From assembly GCA_031181345.1 (NCBI GenBank), contig JAPSLC010000005.1, positions 62,001 through 126,000 on the forward strand: a stretch of DNA of 64,000 nucleotides, given 5' to 3'. This document shows, piece by piece, positions 50,474 to 59,664 of the stretch (position 1 is the stretch's first letter; every line of letters starts with the position of its first letter). This DNA is from Cupriavidus sp. Its GTDB lineage: Bacteria; Pseudomonadota; Gammaproteobacteria; Burkholderiales; Burkholderiaceae. A program made the translations under genes and the position numbers. Below the pieces are notes generated by a model. That model was not told where the DNA came from. It did not search any database and saw only the letters and a program-made list of their open reading frames with translations.

Positions 50474-52681
50474 GTGAACATCGTCGTCGACGTGCTGATC
50501 CTGCTCGGCGCTCTGCTGGCCATCGTGGCGGTGGTGCAGGTCGCCGCGGCCAGGCTGCGGCTTCCCGAATCGACGCTGTTGTCGGCCATCGGCATCGCCA
50601 TCGGCGCCGGCTATGTGGCCATCGACGCCACGCTGCCCGAATTCGCCGAGCATTTCCTGCATCCGCTGATCGATCCGTCGCTGCCGCCGGAAGCCTATCT
50701 GTGGATCTTCCTGCCGCCGCTGCTGTTCCATGCGGCCCTGACAGCCGATGTGCGCAGCATGGTGCCGGACGCGGCGCCGATCCTGCTGCTGGCGGTGGTG
50801 GCGGTGGTGGTCGCCACCGGCGTGATCGGCGTGGTCACCGCGGCCGCCAGCGGCATGAACCTGGTGGTCTGCCTGCTGCTCGGCGCGGTGGTGGCCACCA
50901 CCGACCCGGCCGCGGTGATCGCGATCTTTCGCGATGTCGGCGCACCGGCCCGGCTGATCCGGCTGGTCGAGGGCGAGAGCCTGCTCAACGACGCCGCCGC
51001 GATCGCGCTGGTCGGCGTGCTGATCGCGATGCTGACCGGCCACGGTGCCGAAGCCACGCTCGCCGCCGGCCTGACCGAGCTGGCCTGGGCCTTCGGCGGC
51101 GGCATGGTGTGCGGGCTGATCGCCGGCCGGCTGCTGGCCGAGCTGCTGCCGGCGCTGGCCGGCCTCGCGGTCGCCGAAGCCGCGCTGACGCTGGCGTTGC
51201 CCTACCCGCTCTATCTGCTGGCCGAACAGCTGCTGCATGTGTCGGGCGTGGTCGCCGTGGTCTGCGCCGGGCTGACGCTCGGCGCGCTCGGCCCGACCCG
51301 GCTGAACCCGCCGAACTGGCGGCACCTGCGCATGATCTGGGAACAGTTCGCCGGCATCGCGGGCGCGGTGGTTTTCCTGCTGGCCGCGGTACGGGTGCCG
51401 GCGCTGCTGCAGGGCGTCACGCCGCACCACGGCTGGCTGCTGCTGGCGCTGGTCGCGGCCGCGCTGCTGGCGCGGCTGGCGACACTGTTCGGGCTGCTGC
51501 CGGTGCTGACCTGGCTGCGCCTGTCGGCGCCGATCGATTCGGCGTACAAGCTGGCGATCGCCTGGGGCGGGCTGCGCGGCGCGGTCACGCTGGTGCTGGC
51601 GCTGGGCATCGCCGAGAACCGCGCGCTGCCGCTCGAGACCCGCCATTTCGTCGCGATCCTCGCCACCGGCTTCGTGCTGGTCAGCCTGCTGGTCAATGGC
51701 ACCACGCTGCGCTGGCTGATCCGCCGGCTCGAGCTGGACGCGCTGTCGCCGCAAGAGCTGGCGCTGCAACGCCAGGCGATCCGGCTCTCGACCGAGGAGG
51801 TCGAGAGCGCGCTCGATCGGCTGGCCGACAGCTTCGGCCTGCCGCCGTCGGCCGCGCGCGAGGTCGCCGCGCGTTACCGGCGCGACATCGAAGTGGGCTC
51901 GGCCGATTTCGATTTCGACAGCGCGCTGTCCGAACGGGCGCGGCTGTCGATCGGCCTGGTCACGCTCGCCACGCGCGAGAGCGAGCTGATCCCGGAGTAC
52001 GGCAACGGCGTGGTGTCGGTCGCCAATCTCGACGCGATGATGCGCAACACCGCGCAGATGATCGACGCCGCGCGCGAACAGGGCCGCATCGGCTACAACC
52101 GCGCCGCGCGCCATATCCTCGACTATCAGAAGAGCTTTCGCATCGCGCTGTTCCTGCATCGGCGCCTGTCGATCGACCGGCCGCTGGCGCGCGTGCTGGC
52201 CGACCGCTTCGAGCTGATGATCGTGCGCCAGACCGTGCTGCAGCGGCTGCGGCAATACAACCGCGCGATGTTGTCGCCGGTGTTCGGCGCGCGCATGGCG
52301 ACCGTGCTCGACGGCGTGCTCGAGGACCGCTTCCACGCCGCCGAACAGGCGCTGCAGGAAATGCGCGAGGAGTTCGGCAGCTACACCATCGCGCTGGAAA
52401 AACGGATGCTGATGCTGTTCGCGCTGCGCAAGGGTCAGCACGAGCTGCAGTCGATGCGCGAGGAGAACGTGATCTCGCGCGAGGCCTACAACCAGATCGC
52501 GCGGGCGATCCGGCAGGCGTGGGAAGCCAATCTGGCGCGTCCGCCGTTGCGCGGCAGCTTCGGCGACGGCGCGCGTATGCGCCCGCCGCCCGCCACGATG
52601 CCGACGCCGCGCGCGCCGGGCGAGGTCGCGCACGCGGACCTCGATGGCGATGGGCGGGCTTCGGGGATCGATGGGCGGTAG
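50474..52681 (+). CDS. CPA1-family Na+/H+ antiporter with large cytoplasmic domain
   Basis: 735 residues from GTG at 50,474, which has AGGAGCG in good position; an ATG 11 codons earlier is the alternative. Twelve or so membrane helices cover residues 1-410 with the ion-site motifs TTDPAAVIAIF and GESLLNDAAAIAL and the later AWGGLRGAVTLVLALG. A helical cytoplasmic tail of about 320 residues follows (ALSPQELALQRQAI ...), typical of the NhaP/YjcE-like subgroup that regulates exchange. It exports Na+ (or K+) for H+ and controls pH and salt balance. It is divergent from the H-NS-type gene. Confidence 0.92.
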   Translation: MNIVVDVLILLGALLAIVAVVQVAAARLRLPESTLLSAIGIAIGAGYVAIDATLPEFAEHFLHPLIDPSLPPEAYLWIFLPPLLFHAALTADVRSMVPDAAPILLLAVVAVVVATGVIGVVTAAASGMNLVVCLLLGAVVATTDPAAVIAIFRDVGAPARLIRLVEGESLLNDAAAIALVGVLIAMLTGHGAEATLAAGLTELAWAFGGGMVCGLIAGRLLAELLPALAGLAVAEAALTLALPYPLYLLAEQLLHVSGVVAVVCAGLTLGALGPTRLNPPNWRHLRMIWEQFAGIAGAVVFLLAAVRVPALLQGVTPHHGWLLLALVAAALLARLATLFGLLPVLTWLRLSAPIDSAYKLAIAWGGLRGAVTLVLALGIAENRALPLETRHFVAILATGFVLVSLLVNGTTLRWLIRRLELDALSPQELALQRQAIRLSTEEVESALDRLADSFGLPPSAAREVAARYRRDIEVGSADFDFDSALSERARLSIGLVTLATRESELIPEYGNGVVSVANLDAMMRNTAQMIDAAREQGRIGYNRAARHILDYQKSFRIALFLHRRLSIDRPLARVLADRFELMIVRQTVLQRLRQYNRAMLSPVFGARMATVLDGVLEDRFHAAEQALQEMREEFGSYTIALEKRMLMLFALRKGQHELQSMREENVISREAYNQIARAIRQAWEANLARPPLRGSFGDGARMRPPPATMPTPRAPGEVAHADLDGDGRASGIDGR

Positions 52682-52704
52682 CCTCCGGCGAGCGCTTGCG
52701 GTTG

Positions 52705-52745
52705 CCCTCTCCCCCGACCCCTCTCCCGCAAGCGGGAGAGGGGAG
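52705..52745. repeat. extragenic palindrome, copy 1
   Basis: CCCTCTCCCCCGACCCCTCT followed by the stem CCCGC-aa-GCGGG and GAGAGGGGAG. Same family as 52,815-52,856 (inverted) and 54,411-54,452. Confidence 0.85.
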
Positions 52746-52814
52746 ACAGGATGGACGGGCGGGAGAGGGCAATACGCATGCAGGTGCCCCGGCTCATTCA
52801 ACGCTGCCGGCGGG

Positions 52815-52856
52815 CTCCCCTCTCCCGCCGGGCGGGAGAGGGGCTGGGGGAGAGGG
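52815..52856. repeat. extragenic palindrome, copy 2 (inverted)
   Basis: Reverse orientation of copy 1, 70 bp away. Together they fill the 304-bp gap 52,682-52,985 between the antiporter and the dehydrogenase gene and would form a long stem in RNA. I see nothing else in that gap. Confidence 0.85.
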
Positions 52857-52985
52857 CAAACCACGCCCGTATACTCAAGCCGCTGGCGCGCCGCGAGTCC
52901 GATCGGGCGCCCCGCCCCACGCGCCAACGCAGCGCGTCTCACCGATCTTCCCTTCCACATTCGATAACAACACGGAGTAGCAGTC

Positions 52986-53849
52986 ATGCGTGTCGCATTC
53001 CTCGGCCTCGGCGTCATGGGCTTTCATATGGCGGGCCATCTGGCCGCCAAGGGGCATCAGGTCACGGTCTACAACCGCACCGCGAGCAAGGCCCAGGCCT
53101 GGGTCGAGCGCTTCGGCGGCCAGGCGGCGGCCACGCCCGCGCTGGCCGCGCGCGATGCCGAGCTGGTCTGCAGCTGCGTCGGCAACGACGACGACCTGCG
53201 CGCGGTGCTGACCGGGCCCGACGGCGCCTTCGACGCCGCGCCGGCCGGCTGCATCTTCGTCGACCACACCACCGCCAGCGCCAACGTGGCGCGCGAACTG
53301 TACGAGCAGGCCAGCGCGCGCGGCCTGCATTTCATCGATGCGCCGGTGTCCGGCGGCGAGTCCGGCGCGCAGAACGGCGTGCTGACGGTGATGTGCGGGG
53401 GCGACGAGGCGGTGTTCGCGCGTGCCGAGCCGGTGATCTCGGCCTTCGCCCGCGCGGTCACGCGCATCGGCGGCCCCGGCGCCGGGCAGCTCGCCAAGAT
53501 GGTCAACCAGATCGCGATCGCGGGCCTGCTCGAAGGGCTGTCCGAGGCGATCGCGTTCGGCCAGCGCGCCGGGCTCGATATGCCGCTGGTGCTGTCGGTG
53601 ATCAGCAAGGGCGCGGCCGGCTCGTGGCAGCTCGAGAACCGCGGACCGACCATGGTCGAAGGCAAGTTCGACTTCGGTTTCGCGGTCGACTGGATGCGCA
53701 AGGACCTGGGCCTGTGCCTGGACGAGGCCCGCCGCAACGGCGCGACGCTGCCCGTCACCGCGCTGGTCGACCAGTTCTACGCCGAACTGCAGCGCGACGG
53801 AGGCGGTCGCGACGATACCTCGTCGCTGATCCGGCGCCTGCGCCGATAA
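52986..53849 (+). CDS. 3-hydroxyisobutyrate dehydrogenase-family reductase
   Basis: 287 residues. Rossmann motif GLGVMG at 7-12 and NRTASKA after beta-2 (Asn-Arg at 30-31 favours NADP). Substrate loop DAPVSGGESGAQNG (119-131) and catalytic Lys171 in GPGAGQLAKMVNQ. The length is that of beta-hydroxyacid dehydrogenases (HIBADH, tartronate semialdehyde reductase, GLYR). No valine-degradation or glyoxylate genes lie nearby, so the substrate is open. A single-gene transcript between palindromic repeats on the left and a plain 240-bp gap on the right. Confidence 0.92.
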   Translation: MRVAFLGLGVMGFHMAGHLAAKGHQVTVYNRTASKAQAWVERFGGQAAATPALAARDAELVCSCVGNDDDLRAVLTGPDGAFDAAPAGCIFVDHTTASANVARELYEQASARGLHFIDAPVSGGESGAQNGVLTVMCGGDEAVFARAEPVISAFARAVTRIGGPGAGQLAKMVNQIAIAGLLEGLSEAIAFGQRAGLDMPLVLSVISKGAAGSWQLENRGPTMVEGKFDFGFAVDWMRKDLGLCLDEARRNGATLPVTALVDQFYAELQRDGGGRDDTSSLIRRLRR

Positions 53850-54086
53850 CCATCGGCCGGGAATCGACACGGCGCGCAGGCGAAACCGCGGTGCCAACGC
53901 GGTGGCGCGTCGTCCGATTCCTACATGGCTTTCAGCGCCGGTCCGGGTGGGAGGCCGTTGGCGCGGGTCTATCGTTGAAGCAACCGGGAGCGGACCCCGC
54001 AGCGGCCAGACGGCGCCAAGGGGTGGCACGGTACTCAAGACCAACGAACAAACCCGCCAGGCTAGCCCTCGGCAAAGGAGCCTCCC

Positions 54087-54245
54087 ATGACTCTAGGCAC
54101 CATTCTCCTGATCGTGCTGATCATCCTGTTGATTGGCGCCCTGCCTTCGTGGCCCTACAGCAGCGGCTGGGGCTACTGGCCCAGCGGCGGGCTTGGCCTG
54201 ATCCTGCTGATCGTGATCGCGCTCGTTGTCATGGGCAGGTTGTAG
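54087..54245 (+). CDS. DUF3309 small membrane protein
   Basis: 52 residues, start MTLGTILLIVLIILLIGALP after AAAGGAG. Two hydrophobic stretches flank a conserved SWPYSSGWGYWPSGG turn, the DUF3309 pattern common in Proteobacteria. It is predicted to span the inner membrane twice. Function is not known for the family. A terminator (54,331) closes the unit. Confidence 0.9.
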   Translation: MTLGTILLIVLIILLIGALPSWPYSSGWGYWPSGGLGLILLIVIALVVMGRL

Positions 54246-54330
54246 CGCGTTACGGCTGCAGTTGCAGCAACAGCGGTACCGGTAGGCCTGCCCGCCGCCT
54301 TGTTTGGGGACAGGGGGCGACGGGCAGGTG

Positions 54331-54360
54331 AAAAGGCGGTCGAGAGACCGCCTTTTCTTT
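54331..54360 (+). terminator. rho-independent terminator behind the DUF3309 gene
   Basis: An 11-bp stem AAAAGGCGGTC/GACCGCCTTTT with loop GAGA, followed by TCTTTT. A-rich on the other side, so it may also act on the minus strand. Confidence 0.85.
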
Positions 54361-54410
54361 TGTGAGCGCCGGGATGCCGGGATGCCGCGATGGACTGCGG
54401 GTGCCGTTTT

Positions 54411-54452
54411 CCCTCTCCCCCGGCCCCTCTCCCGCCGGGCGGGAGAGGGGAG
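54411..54452. repeat. extragenic palindrome, copy 3
   Basis: Same orientation and near-identical to the element at 52,705 (CCCTCTCCCCCGGCCCCTCT, then CCCGCCGGGCGGG and AGAGGGGAG). It stands 20 bp before the end of the glycosyltransferase gene. Confidence 0.85.
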
Positions 54453-54473
54453 CAAACCGCCGGGACGGGACGC

Positions 54474-55277
54474 TCAAGCCGCCGGCTTCGTCCCGGCGCT
54501 GCTGCGCTCGCCCAGCCGGCGCAGCGCCAGCATCGGCAGCCGCAGCAGGAAGCCGACCACCAGCCGGATATGCATCGAGGTCAGCAGGATGTTGTCGCGC
54601 ACGTAGTGGAAGTGCGACACGCCACCCTCGTCCTCGCGGAAGTAGCGCACCGGGGTATCGATGTTGATCGGCCGCACGCCGCGCCAGCACAGCCGGATCG
54701 CGACCTCGGGGTCGAAGTCCATGCGCCGCATCCAGCGGTTGCCCCGCATCACGGCGCACAGCGGCGCGATCGGATAGACGCGGAAGCCATACAGCGAATC
54801 GCCGATGCCGGCCCACAGCGTCTCGAGATCGGCGAAGACATTGCTCAGGCGCCGTCCGTAGACCCGCGCGCGCGGGGCGCTGTCGTCGAACACCGGCTTG
54901 CCCAGCACCATCGCGTCCGGATTGCGGCGCGACAGCTCCAGCATCTTGCCGATCATCGCGGCCGGATGCTGGCCATCGGAATCCATCGTCAGCGCGTGCG
55001 TGTAGCCCTCGGCGGCGGCCTGTTCCAGCCCGTGCAGCACCGCGGCGCCCTTGCCGCGGTTCTTCGGCAGCACCAGCACGCGCAGGCCGGAATCGGCCTC
55101 GGCCTGCTGCTGCAGCCATTCGGTGCTGCCGTCGGTACTGCCGTCGACGACGACCCAGACCGGGTTCCATTGGGCTCGCGCCTCGCGCACGACCTCGCGC
55201 ACCTTGGGGCCGGGGTTGTAGCTCGGGATGATCACCAGATGCGTGGTCGAACGTTCGGTCATGCGGCCGTGCTCCAT
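54474..55277 (-). CDS. GT2-family glycosyltransferase of the aryl-polyene-type cluster
   Basis: 267 residues from MEHGRMTERS. The Met at 55,262 (MTERSTTHLVIIPSYN) has a GGAG before it and may be the true start. GT-A motifs are VIIPSYNPGPKVREV, VVVDGSTDGSTEWL and the DXD-like LTMDSDGQHPAAM. There is a C-terminal amphipathic or membrane stretch (LLTSMHIRLVVGFLLRLPML). Such genes, close to dolichol-phosphate-mannose synthases, occur in aryl polyene clusters and probably attach or remodel a head group. It lies 130 bp after the reductase gene, on the same strand. Confidence 0.85.
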   Translation of the reverse strand: MEHGRMTERSTTHLVIIPSYNPGPKVREVVREARAQWNPVWVVVDGSTDGSTEWLQQQAEADSGLRVLVLPKNRGKGAAVLHGLEQAAAEGYTHALTMDSDGQHPAAMIGKMLELSRRNPDAMVLGKPVFDDSAPRARVYGRRLSNVFADLETLWAGIGDSLYGFRVYPIAPLCAVMRGNRWMRRMDFDPEVAIRLCWRGVRPINIDTPVRYFREDEGGVSHFHYVRDNILLTSMHIRLVVGFLLRLPMLALRRLGERSSAGTKPAA

Positions 55278-55406
55278 CAATGTGTTGTCCCTGGCCGGCG
55301 TGGCGCGCTGCGCGTCCGCCGGCCCCTGCCTGCGCACTGCTCTCTTCTCCTCGACGTTTGTGCTGTTGGGTTGGTTCCTTGCTTCGTTCCGCCTCGTTCC
55401 TTTGGC

Positions 55407-56168
55407 CTAGCCGGTCGCCATGCCGCCGTTGATCGACAGCACCTGGCCGGTGACATAGCCGGCGGCCTCCGAGACCAGATAGGCGACCATCGCCGCCACC
55501 TCTTCCGGCTGGCCGGCCCGGCCCATCGGCACCAGCTCGCGCACCCGCTCGGGCGGGAAGGCCGGCTGCGCCATCGGCGAATCGACGATGCCCGGCGCCA
55601 CCGCGTTGACCGTGACGCCGCGCGAAGCCATCTCGATCGCCAGCGAACGCGTGGCCGCAATCACGCCCGCCTTGGCTGCAGCATAGTTCACCTGACCGCG
55701 ATTGCCGATCAGGCCTGCCACCGATGCGATATTGACGATGCGTCCCCAGCGGGTCCGCATCATCGGCATCAGCAGGGGCTGGGTCACGTTGAAGAAGCCG
55801 TGCAGCGAGACATCGATGACTCGGCGCCATTGCTCGCGCGTCATGCCGACCATCGGCGCGTCGTCGTGGATGCCGGCGTTGTTGACCAGCACCTGCACCG
55901 GCCCTTCGGCGAGGATGCGCTGCAGCGCCTGTTCGGCGGCATCGGCGTCGGTCACGTCGAAGGCGATCGCCTCGGCCTCGCCGCCGGCGGCGCGGATGCG
56001 CTCGGCGACCTGCTGCGCCTCGTCCAGGCGCCGGTTGGCATGGACCCAGACGCGGCAGCCGCCGGCGGCGAGCGTTGCGCAGATGGCCTGTCCGAGCGCG
56101 CCGCTGCCGCCGGTGACCAGGGCCAGCTTGCGGGCGGGTGCGGGCGCCGTCCGGGGCGTGCGGGGCAT
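55407..56168 (-). CDS. 3-oxoacyl-ACP reductase (FabG-like)
   Basis: 253 residues, classical SDR. TGGSGALG cofactor loop at 19-26, NNAG at 96-99, catalytic Ser149 (NIASVAG), Tyr162 and Lys166 (NYAAAKAG). The C-terminus YVTGQVLSINGGMATG is FabG-like. It reduces the beta-keto group in each extension cycle. In this cluster it would serve polyene chain growth rather than housekeeping fatty-acid synthesis, because its start overlaps the stop of a dedicated ACP gene by one base. Confidence 0.92.
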   Translation of the reverse strand: MPRTPRTAPAPARKLALVTGGSGALGQAICATLAAGGCRVWVHANRRLDEAQQVAERIRAAGGEAEAIAFDVTDADAAEQALQRILAEGPVQVLVNNAGIHDDAPMVGMTREQWRRVIDVSLHGFFNVTQPLLMPMMRTRWGRIVNIASVAGLIGNRGQVNYAAAKAGVIAATRSLAIEMASRGVTVNAVAPGIVDSPMAQPAFPPERVRELVPMGRAGQPEEVAAMVAYLVSEAAGYVTGQVLSINGGMATG

Positions 56169-56428
56169 CAGCGGGTACGGTTGGCGGCGGTGTAGGCGGC
56201 CAGGCTGCCCAGCGTGGCGAAGATGGTCTTGTTGTCCGGATTGTCCGAGCGCAGCTCGAATCCGTACTTCTTGGAGATCAGGAGTGCAATTTCCAGCACG
56301 TCAATCGAATCGAGGCCGAAGCCTTCGCCGTACAGCGGCGTATCGGCGGTGACCTGGTCCAGCGTCAGCTCGGTAATGTCCAGTTCGCCGAGAATCATCC
56401 GGGCCAGTTCGATTTCGAGATCGGTCAT
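56168..56428 (-). CDS. acyl carrier protein
   Basis: 86 residues. Phosphopantetheine attachment Ser41 in FGLDSIDVLEIAL, with four-helix ACP pattern. It carries the growing chain for the reductase and dehydratase of this cluster. ATG at 56,428; first gene of the minus-strand arm, divergent from the AMP-ligase gene. Aryl polyene clusters usually have two ACPs; only one is in view. Confidence 0.93.
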   Translation of the reverse strand: MTDLEIELARMILGELDITELTLDQVTADTPLYGEGFGLDSIDVLEIALLISKKYGFELRSDNPDNKTIFATLGSLAAYTAANRTR

Positions 56429-56729
56429 TGTCGCTAAATGTAAGTTATGTCGTCGCGGCGGGCCGCCGGGCCCAGCCCGGGGCCGCGCAAAGCCGTGGGG
56501 TATACTGCGGCACCGCCTTCGGGCGCAATGCTACCAAGCCCACCGGGTTCGCTCCACACGGGTGAAATTTGGTAACAACCTCGCCGCCACGGCGAGAAAC
56601 GGAAGCCCCACACTTCGGGTCTTCCAGCCATAGTCCCCAAAGATCGATGACCGGATCGCTTCGCCGCCAGCGCGGGAGTGCAGCATCTGCCCTCTCCTCG
56701 AAGCCAGCCGAAGTCCCGACCGCGCCGCC
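56429..56729. promoter_or_regulatory. divergent promoter region of the polyene-type cluster
   Basis: 301 bp between the ACP and ligase ATGs. It must hold promoters for both arms. I see a mild AT rise around 56,430-56,450 and 56,560-56,580 but no boxes I would defend. Confidence 0.45.
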
Positions 56730-58319
56730 ATGCCAGTGTCCCGCATTCCGCGCCGATCGCGCCCACAGAATTTGGCCGCCCGCCCTGCCGGCGGCGTCGA
56801 GGCGAACCCGTCCGCCGGGACCCTGCCGCTGATCGCGCATACCCGCGGCGACCAGATCGTCGCCTATCGGGACGGCGCCCCAGTCACCGTGACGCGCTTT
56901 CTCGCCGACGTCCGGGATCTGGCATCCCGTCTGCCGGCCGGCCGCCACGTCTTCAATATGTGCGCGGACCGCTACGTGTTCACCGTCGGCCTGTGCGCCA
57001 GCCTGCTGGCCGACAAGATCAGCCTGCTGCCGCCGGCGCATACGCCCGAGATGATCCGGGAGCTCGCCACGTTTGCGCCGGACATCTTCTGCCTGTACGA
57101 CGGCGCCGGCTGCCATTGCAGCGCCGGCTGCGACGCCGGGGACAACGCCAGCGGCGCCGGGCTGCCCGGCATGCGCGTGACGCTGCCGGCCGCACACGAC
57201 GAACGATCCGCGGATGCCGGCACGGTAACGATCCCCGAGATCCCAGCCGATCGCACGCTCGCCTATCTGTTCACCTCGGGCTCGACCGGCCTGCCGATGC
57301 CCCATCGCAAGAGCTGGGGCGCGATGGTCCGCAATGCGCGCGCGGGGGCGGCCCGGCTGGGCATCGATGCGCTGGCCGGCGCGACGCTGGTCGGCACCGT
57401 GCCGGCGCAGCACATGTACGGGCTCGAATGCACCGTGATGCTGGCCCTGCACGGCGGCGTGGCGCTCAGCGCCGCCCATCCCTTCTACCCCTACGATGTC
57501 GCCGCCGCGCTCGCCGCGGTGCCGGCGCCGCGCGTGCTGGTGGCCTCGCCGGTGCATTTGCGCACGCTGCAGCTGTCGCCGGTCGAGCTGCCGGCGCTCG
57601 CGCGGCTGTTGTCGGCCACCGCGCCGCTGGCGCCGCGGCTGGCGCGCGATATCGAGGCGCGCACCGGAGCGCCGCTGCTTGAGATCTACGGCAGCACCGA
57701 GACCGGCCATATCGCCACGCGCCGCACCGCGCACGATGCGGCCTGGCAATTGCTCCCTGACGTGGCGCTGCGGCTCGAACGTGCCTGCGGCGCCGAAGCC
57801 GTCCATCAAGGTGCCGAGGGCAACGACGCCGACGACGGCCCGGTCTGGCTGGCCAGCGGCGCCCATCTGGCGCAGCCGGTGCCGCTGAACGACGCGATCG
57901 AATTGCTCGACGCCCATCGCTTTCTGCTGCACGGCCGCAAGGCCGACCTGATCAAGATCGCCGGCAAGCGGACCTCGCTGGCCTATCTGAACCACCATCT
58001 GAACGCGATCCCCGGCGTGGTCGACGGCGTCTTCCATATGCCGCGCGGCGAGCCCGCCGGCGGACTGCGCAAGGAGGCGCGCCTGACCGCGCTGGTCGTC
58101 GCGCCGGGCCTGAGCGCGGCCGACATCGTGCAGGCGCTGCGCGCGCGCATCGACCCCGCCTTCCTGCCGCGGCGCGTGTTCTTCGTCGACAGCCTGCCGC
58201 GCAACGCCACCGGCAAGCTGCCGCGCGACCTGCTCGAGCCGCTGGTGGCGCGGCTGCAGGGCGGCCAGCCGGCTCGCCACGGCGATCGTGCGCCCACCAC
58301 CGTGCTCGGACCGGCATGA
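56730..58319 (+). CDS. acyl/aryl-activating AMP-ligase of the polyene-type cluster
   Basis: 529 residues. Adenylation motifs: P-loop LFTSGSTGLPMPHRK (181-194), YGSTETGHIATR (about 322-333) and LPRNATGKLPR near 490 with the acyl-adenylate Lys. KADLIKIAGKRTSL is the hinge motif. It resembles ApeH-type ligases, which activate the aromatic starter acid (for example 4-hydroxybenzoate) and load it on the ACP. No clear ribosome site precedes MPVSRIPRRS, so the start may be slightly off. The stop overlaps the next start (ATGA). Confidence 0.88.
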   Translation: MPVSRIPRRSRPQNLAARPAGGVEANPSAGTLPLIAHTRGDQIVAYRDGAPVTVTRFLADVRDLASRLPAGRHVFNMCADRYVFTVGLCASLLADKISLLPPAHTPEMIRELATFAPDIFCLYDGAGCHCSAGCDAGDNASGAGLPGMRVTLPAAHDERSADAGTVTIPEIPADRTLAYLFTSGSTGLPMPHRKSWGAMVRNARAGAARLGIDALAGATLVGTVPAQHMYGLECTVMLALHGGVALSAAHPFYPYDVAAALAAVPAPRVLVASPVHLRTLQLSPVELPALARLLSATAPLAPRLARDIEARTGAPLLEIYGSTETGHIATRRTAHDAAWQLLPDVALRLERACGAEAVHQGAEGNDADDGPVWLASGAHLAQPVPLNDAIELLDAHRFLLHGRKADLIKIAGKRTSLAYLNHHLNAIPGVVDGVFHMPRGEPAGGLRKEARLTALVVAPGLSAADIVQALRARIDPAFLPRRVFFVDSLPRNATGKLPRDLLEPLVARLQGGQPARHGDRAPTTVLGPA

Positions 58320-58714
58320 ACAGCGCCGGCGTCTTCACCATCGAGGCTGGCCACCCGGCCTTGCCGGGACACTTTCCCGGCAGGCCCATCGTGCCGGGCG
58401 TGGTGCTGCTCGACCATGCGGTGCTGCGCATCGCCGCGGCGCTCGGGCTGCCACCGCAGCCCGCTCGCCTCGCCTCGGTCAAGTTCCTGGCGACGGTGGT
58501 GCCGAACGAGCCCGTCACGGTTCTCTACGCCAGCGTGAGTCAGGACCGCGCCGATGACCAGGCCGACAACGGGGCCGAAGACAAAGCCAACGCCAGAGCC
58601 GACCACACGGTCCGCTTCGAACTCGAAGGCCCGGGCCGCACCGTCGCCAGCGGCATGCTGACGCTGCCGGGACTGGCCGGGCCGACCGACGGGCCGACCG
58701 ACGCGGCGGTATGA
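58316..58714 (+). CDS. hot-dog-fold dehydratase (FabZ/ApeI-like)
   Basis: 132 residues. The catalytic stretch GHFPGRPIVPGVVLLDHAVL (His18 and Asp33) matches FabA/FabZ-type 3-hydroxyacyl-ACP dehydratases. An inserted acidic loop (about 80-95, DDQADNGAEDKANARAD) is specific to this protein. It would form the double bonds of the polyene without later enoyl reduction. Overlaps ATGA at both ends. Confidence 0.87.
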   Translation: MNSAGVFTIEAGHPALPGHFPGRPIVPGVVLLDHAVLRIAAALGLPPQPARLASVKFLATVVPNEPVTVLYASVSQDRADDQADNGAEDKANARADHTVRFELEGPGRTVASGMLTLPGLAGPTDGPTDAAV

Positions 58715-59664
58715 CGGCACCGCACAAGAGCCACGCGGCGCCCGCCGACGACTGGAGCAGCCAGCCCGAGCGCAGCCATCTGCGCCTGCTGCGCGCGATG
58801 CGCTGGCTGTCGCTGCGCCTGGGCCGGCGCGCGAGCCGCGCGCTGCTGTGGCCGGTGGTGGCGATCTATCTGCTGATCTCGCCGGGCGCGCGCCGCACCT
58901 CGCGCCTGTACCTGTCGCGCGCGCTGGGCCGTCCGGCGAGCCTTGCCGACCTGATGCGCCAGGGGTTCGCCTTCGCCTCGACCATCCATGACCGCGTCTA
59001 TCTGCTGAACGGCCGCCTGGACCTGTTCGATATCCGCATCCATGGCGAGCCGATCATCCAGCAGGCGATCGCGCGCGGCGACGGCGCCTTCCTGTTCGGC
59101 GCCCATCTGGGCAGCTTCGAGGCGGTGCGCGCGGTCGGCCTGCGCTATCCGGCGCTGCGGCTGGCGGTGATGATGTACCAGGACAACGCCAGCCGCCTCA
59201 ACGACGTGCTGGCGGCGATCAACCCCGCGGTGCGGCAGGACGTGATCGCGCTGGGCCGGCTCGACGCGATGCTGCAGGCGCGCGACTATCTGGAGCGCGG
59301 CTACCTGCTCGGCCTGCTGGCCGACCGCACGCTGACCCGGCTCGCCACCGATCCGCTGCGGCACTGCGAATTCCTCGGCGCGCCGGCGCCGTTCGCCACC
59401 GGGCCGCTGCGGATGGCGGCGATGCTGCGCCGGCCGGTGCTGTTCATGACCGGCCTGTATCGCGGCGGCAACCGCTACGACATCCACTTCGAGACGATCG
59501 CGGATTTCTCGGCGACGCCGGCCGCCGAGCGCGAGGCCGCGATCGACGCCGCGCTCGACCGCTATGTCGCGCTGCTCGAGCGGCATTGCCGGGCGGCGCC
59601 GTACAACTGGTTCAACTTCTACGATTTCTGGCAGGCGCCGGCGCGCACGCCTGCCGACGCATGA
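58711..59664 (+). CDS. LpxL/HtrB-type lysophospholipid acyltransferase
   Basis: 317 residues. N-terminal membrane anchor (SRALLWPVVAIYLLISPGARR), catalytic H-x4-E at His132 and Glu137 (GAHLGSFEAV), then GLLADRTLTR and the late PYNWFNFYDFW typical of LpxL relatives. Aryl polyene clusters contain such an acyltransferase, which makes the lipid part that carries the pigment to the outer membrane. It is coupled to its neighbours by ATGA on both sides. Confidence 0.9.
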   Translation: MTAPHKSHAAPADDWSSQPERSHLRLLRAMRWLSLRLGRRASRALLWPVVAIYLLISPGARRTSRLYLSRALGRPASLADLMRQGFAFASTIHDRVYLLNGRLDLFDIRIHGEPIIQQAIARGDGAFLFGAHLGSFEAVRAVGLRYPALRLAVMMYQDNASRLNDVLAAINPAVRQDVIALGRLDAMLQARDYLERGYLLGLLADRTLTRLATDPLRHCEFLGAPAPFATGPLRMAAMLRRPVLFMTGLYRGGNRYDIHFETIADFSATPAAEREAAIDAALDRYVALLERHCRAAPYNWFNFYDFWQAPARTPADA

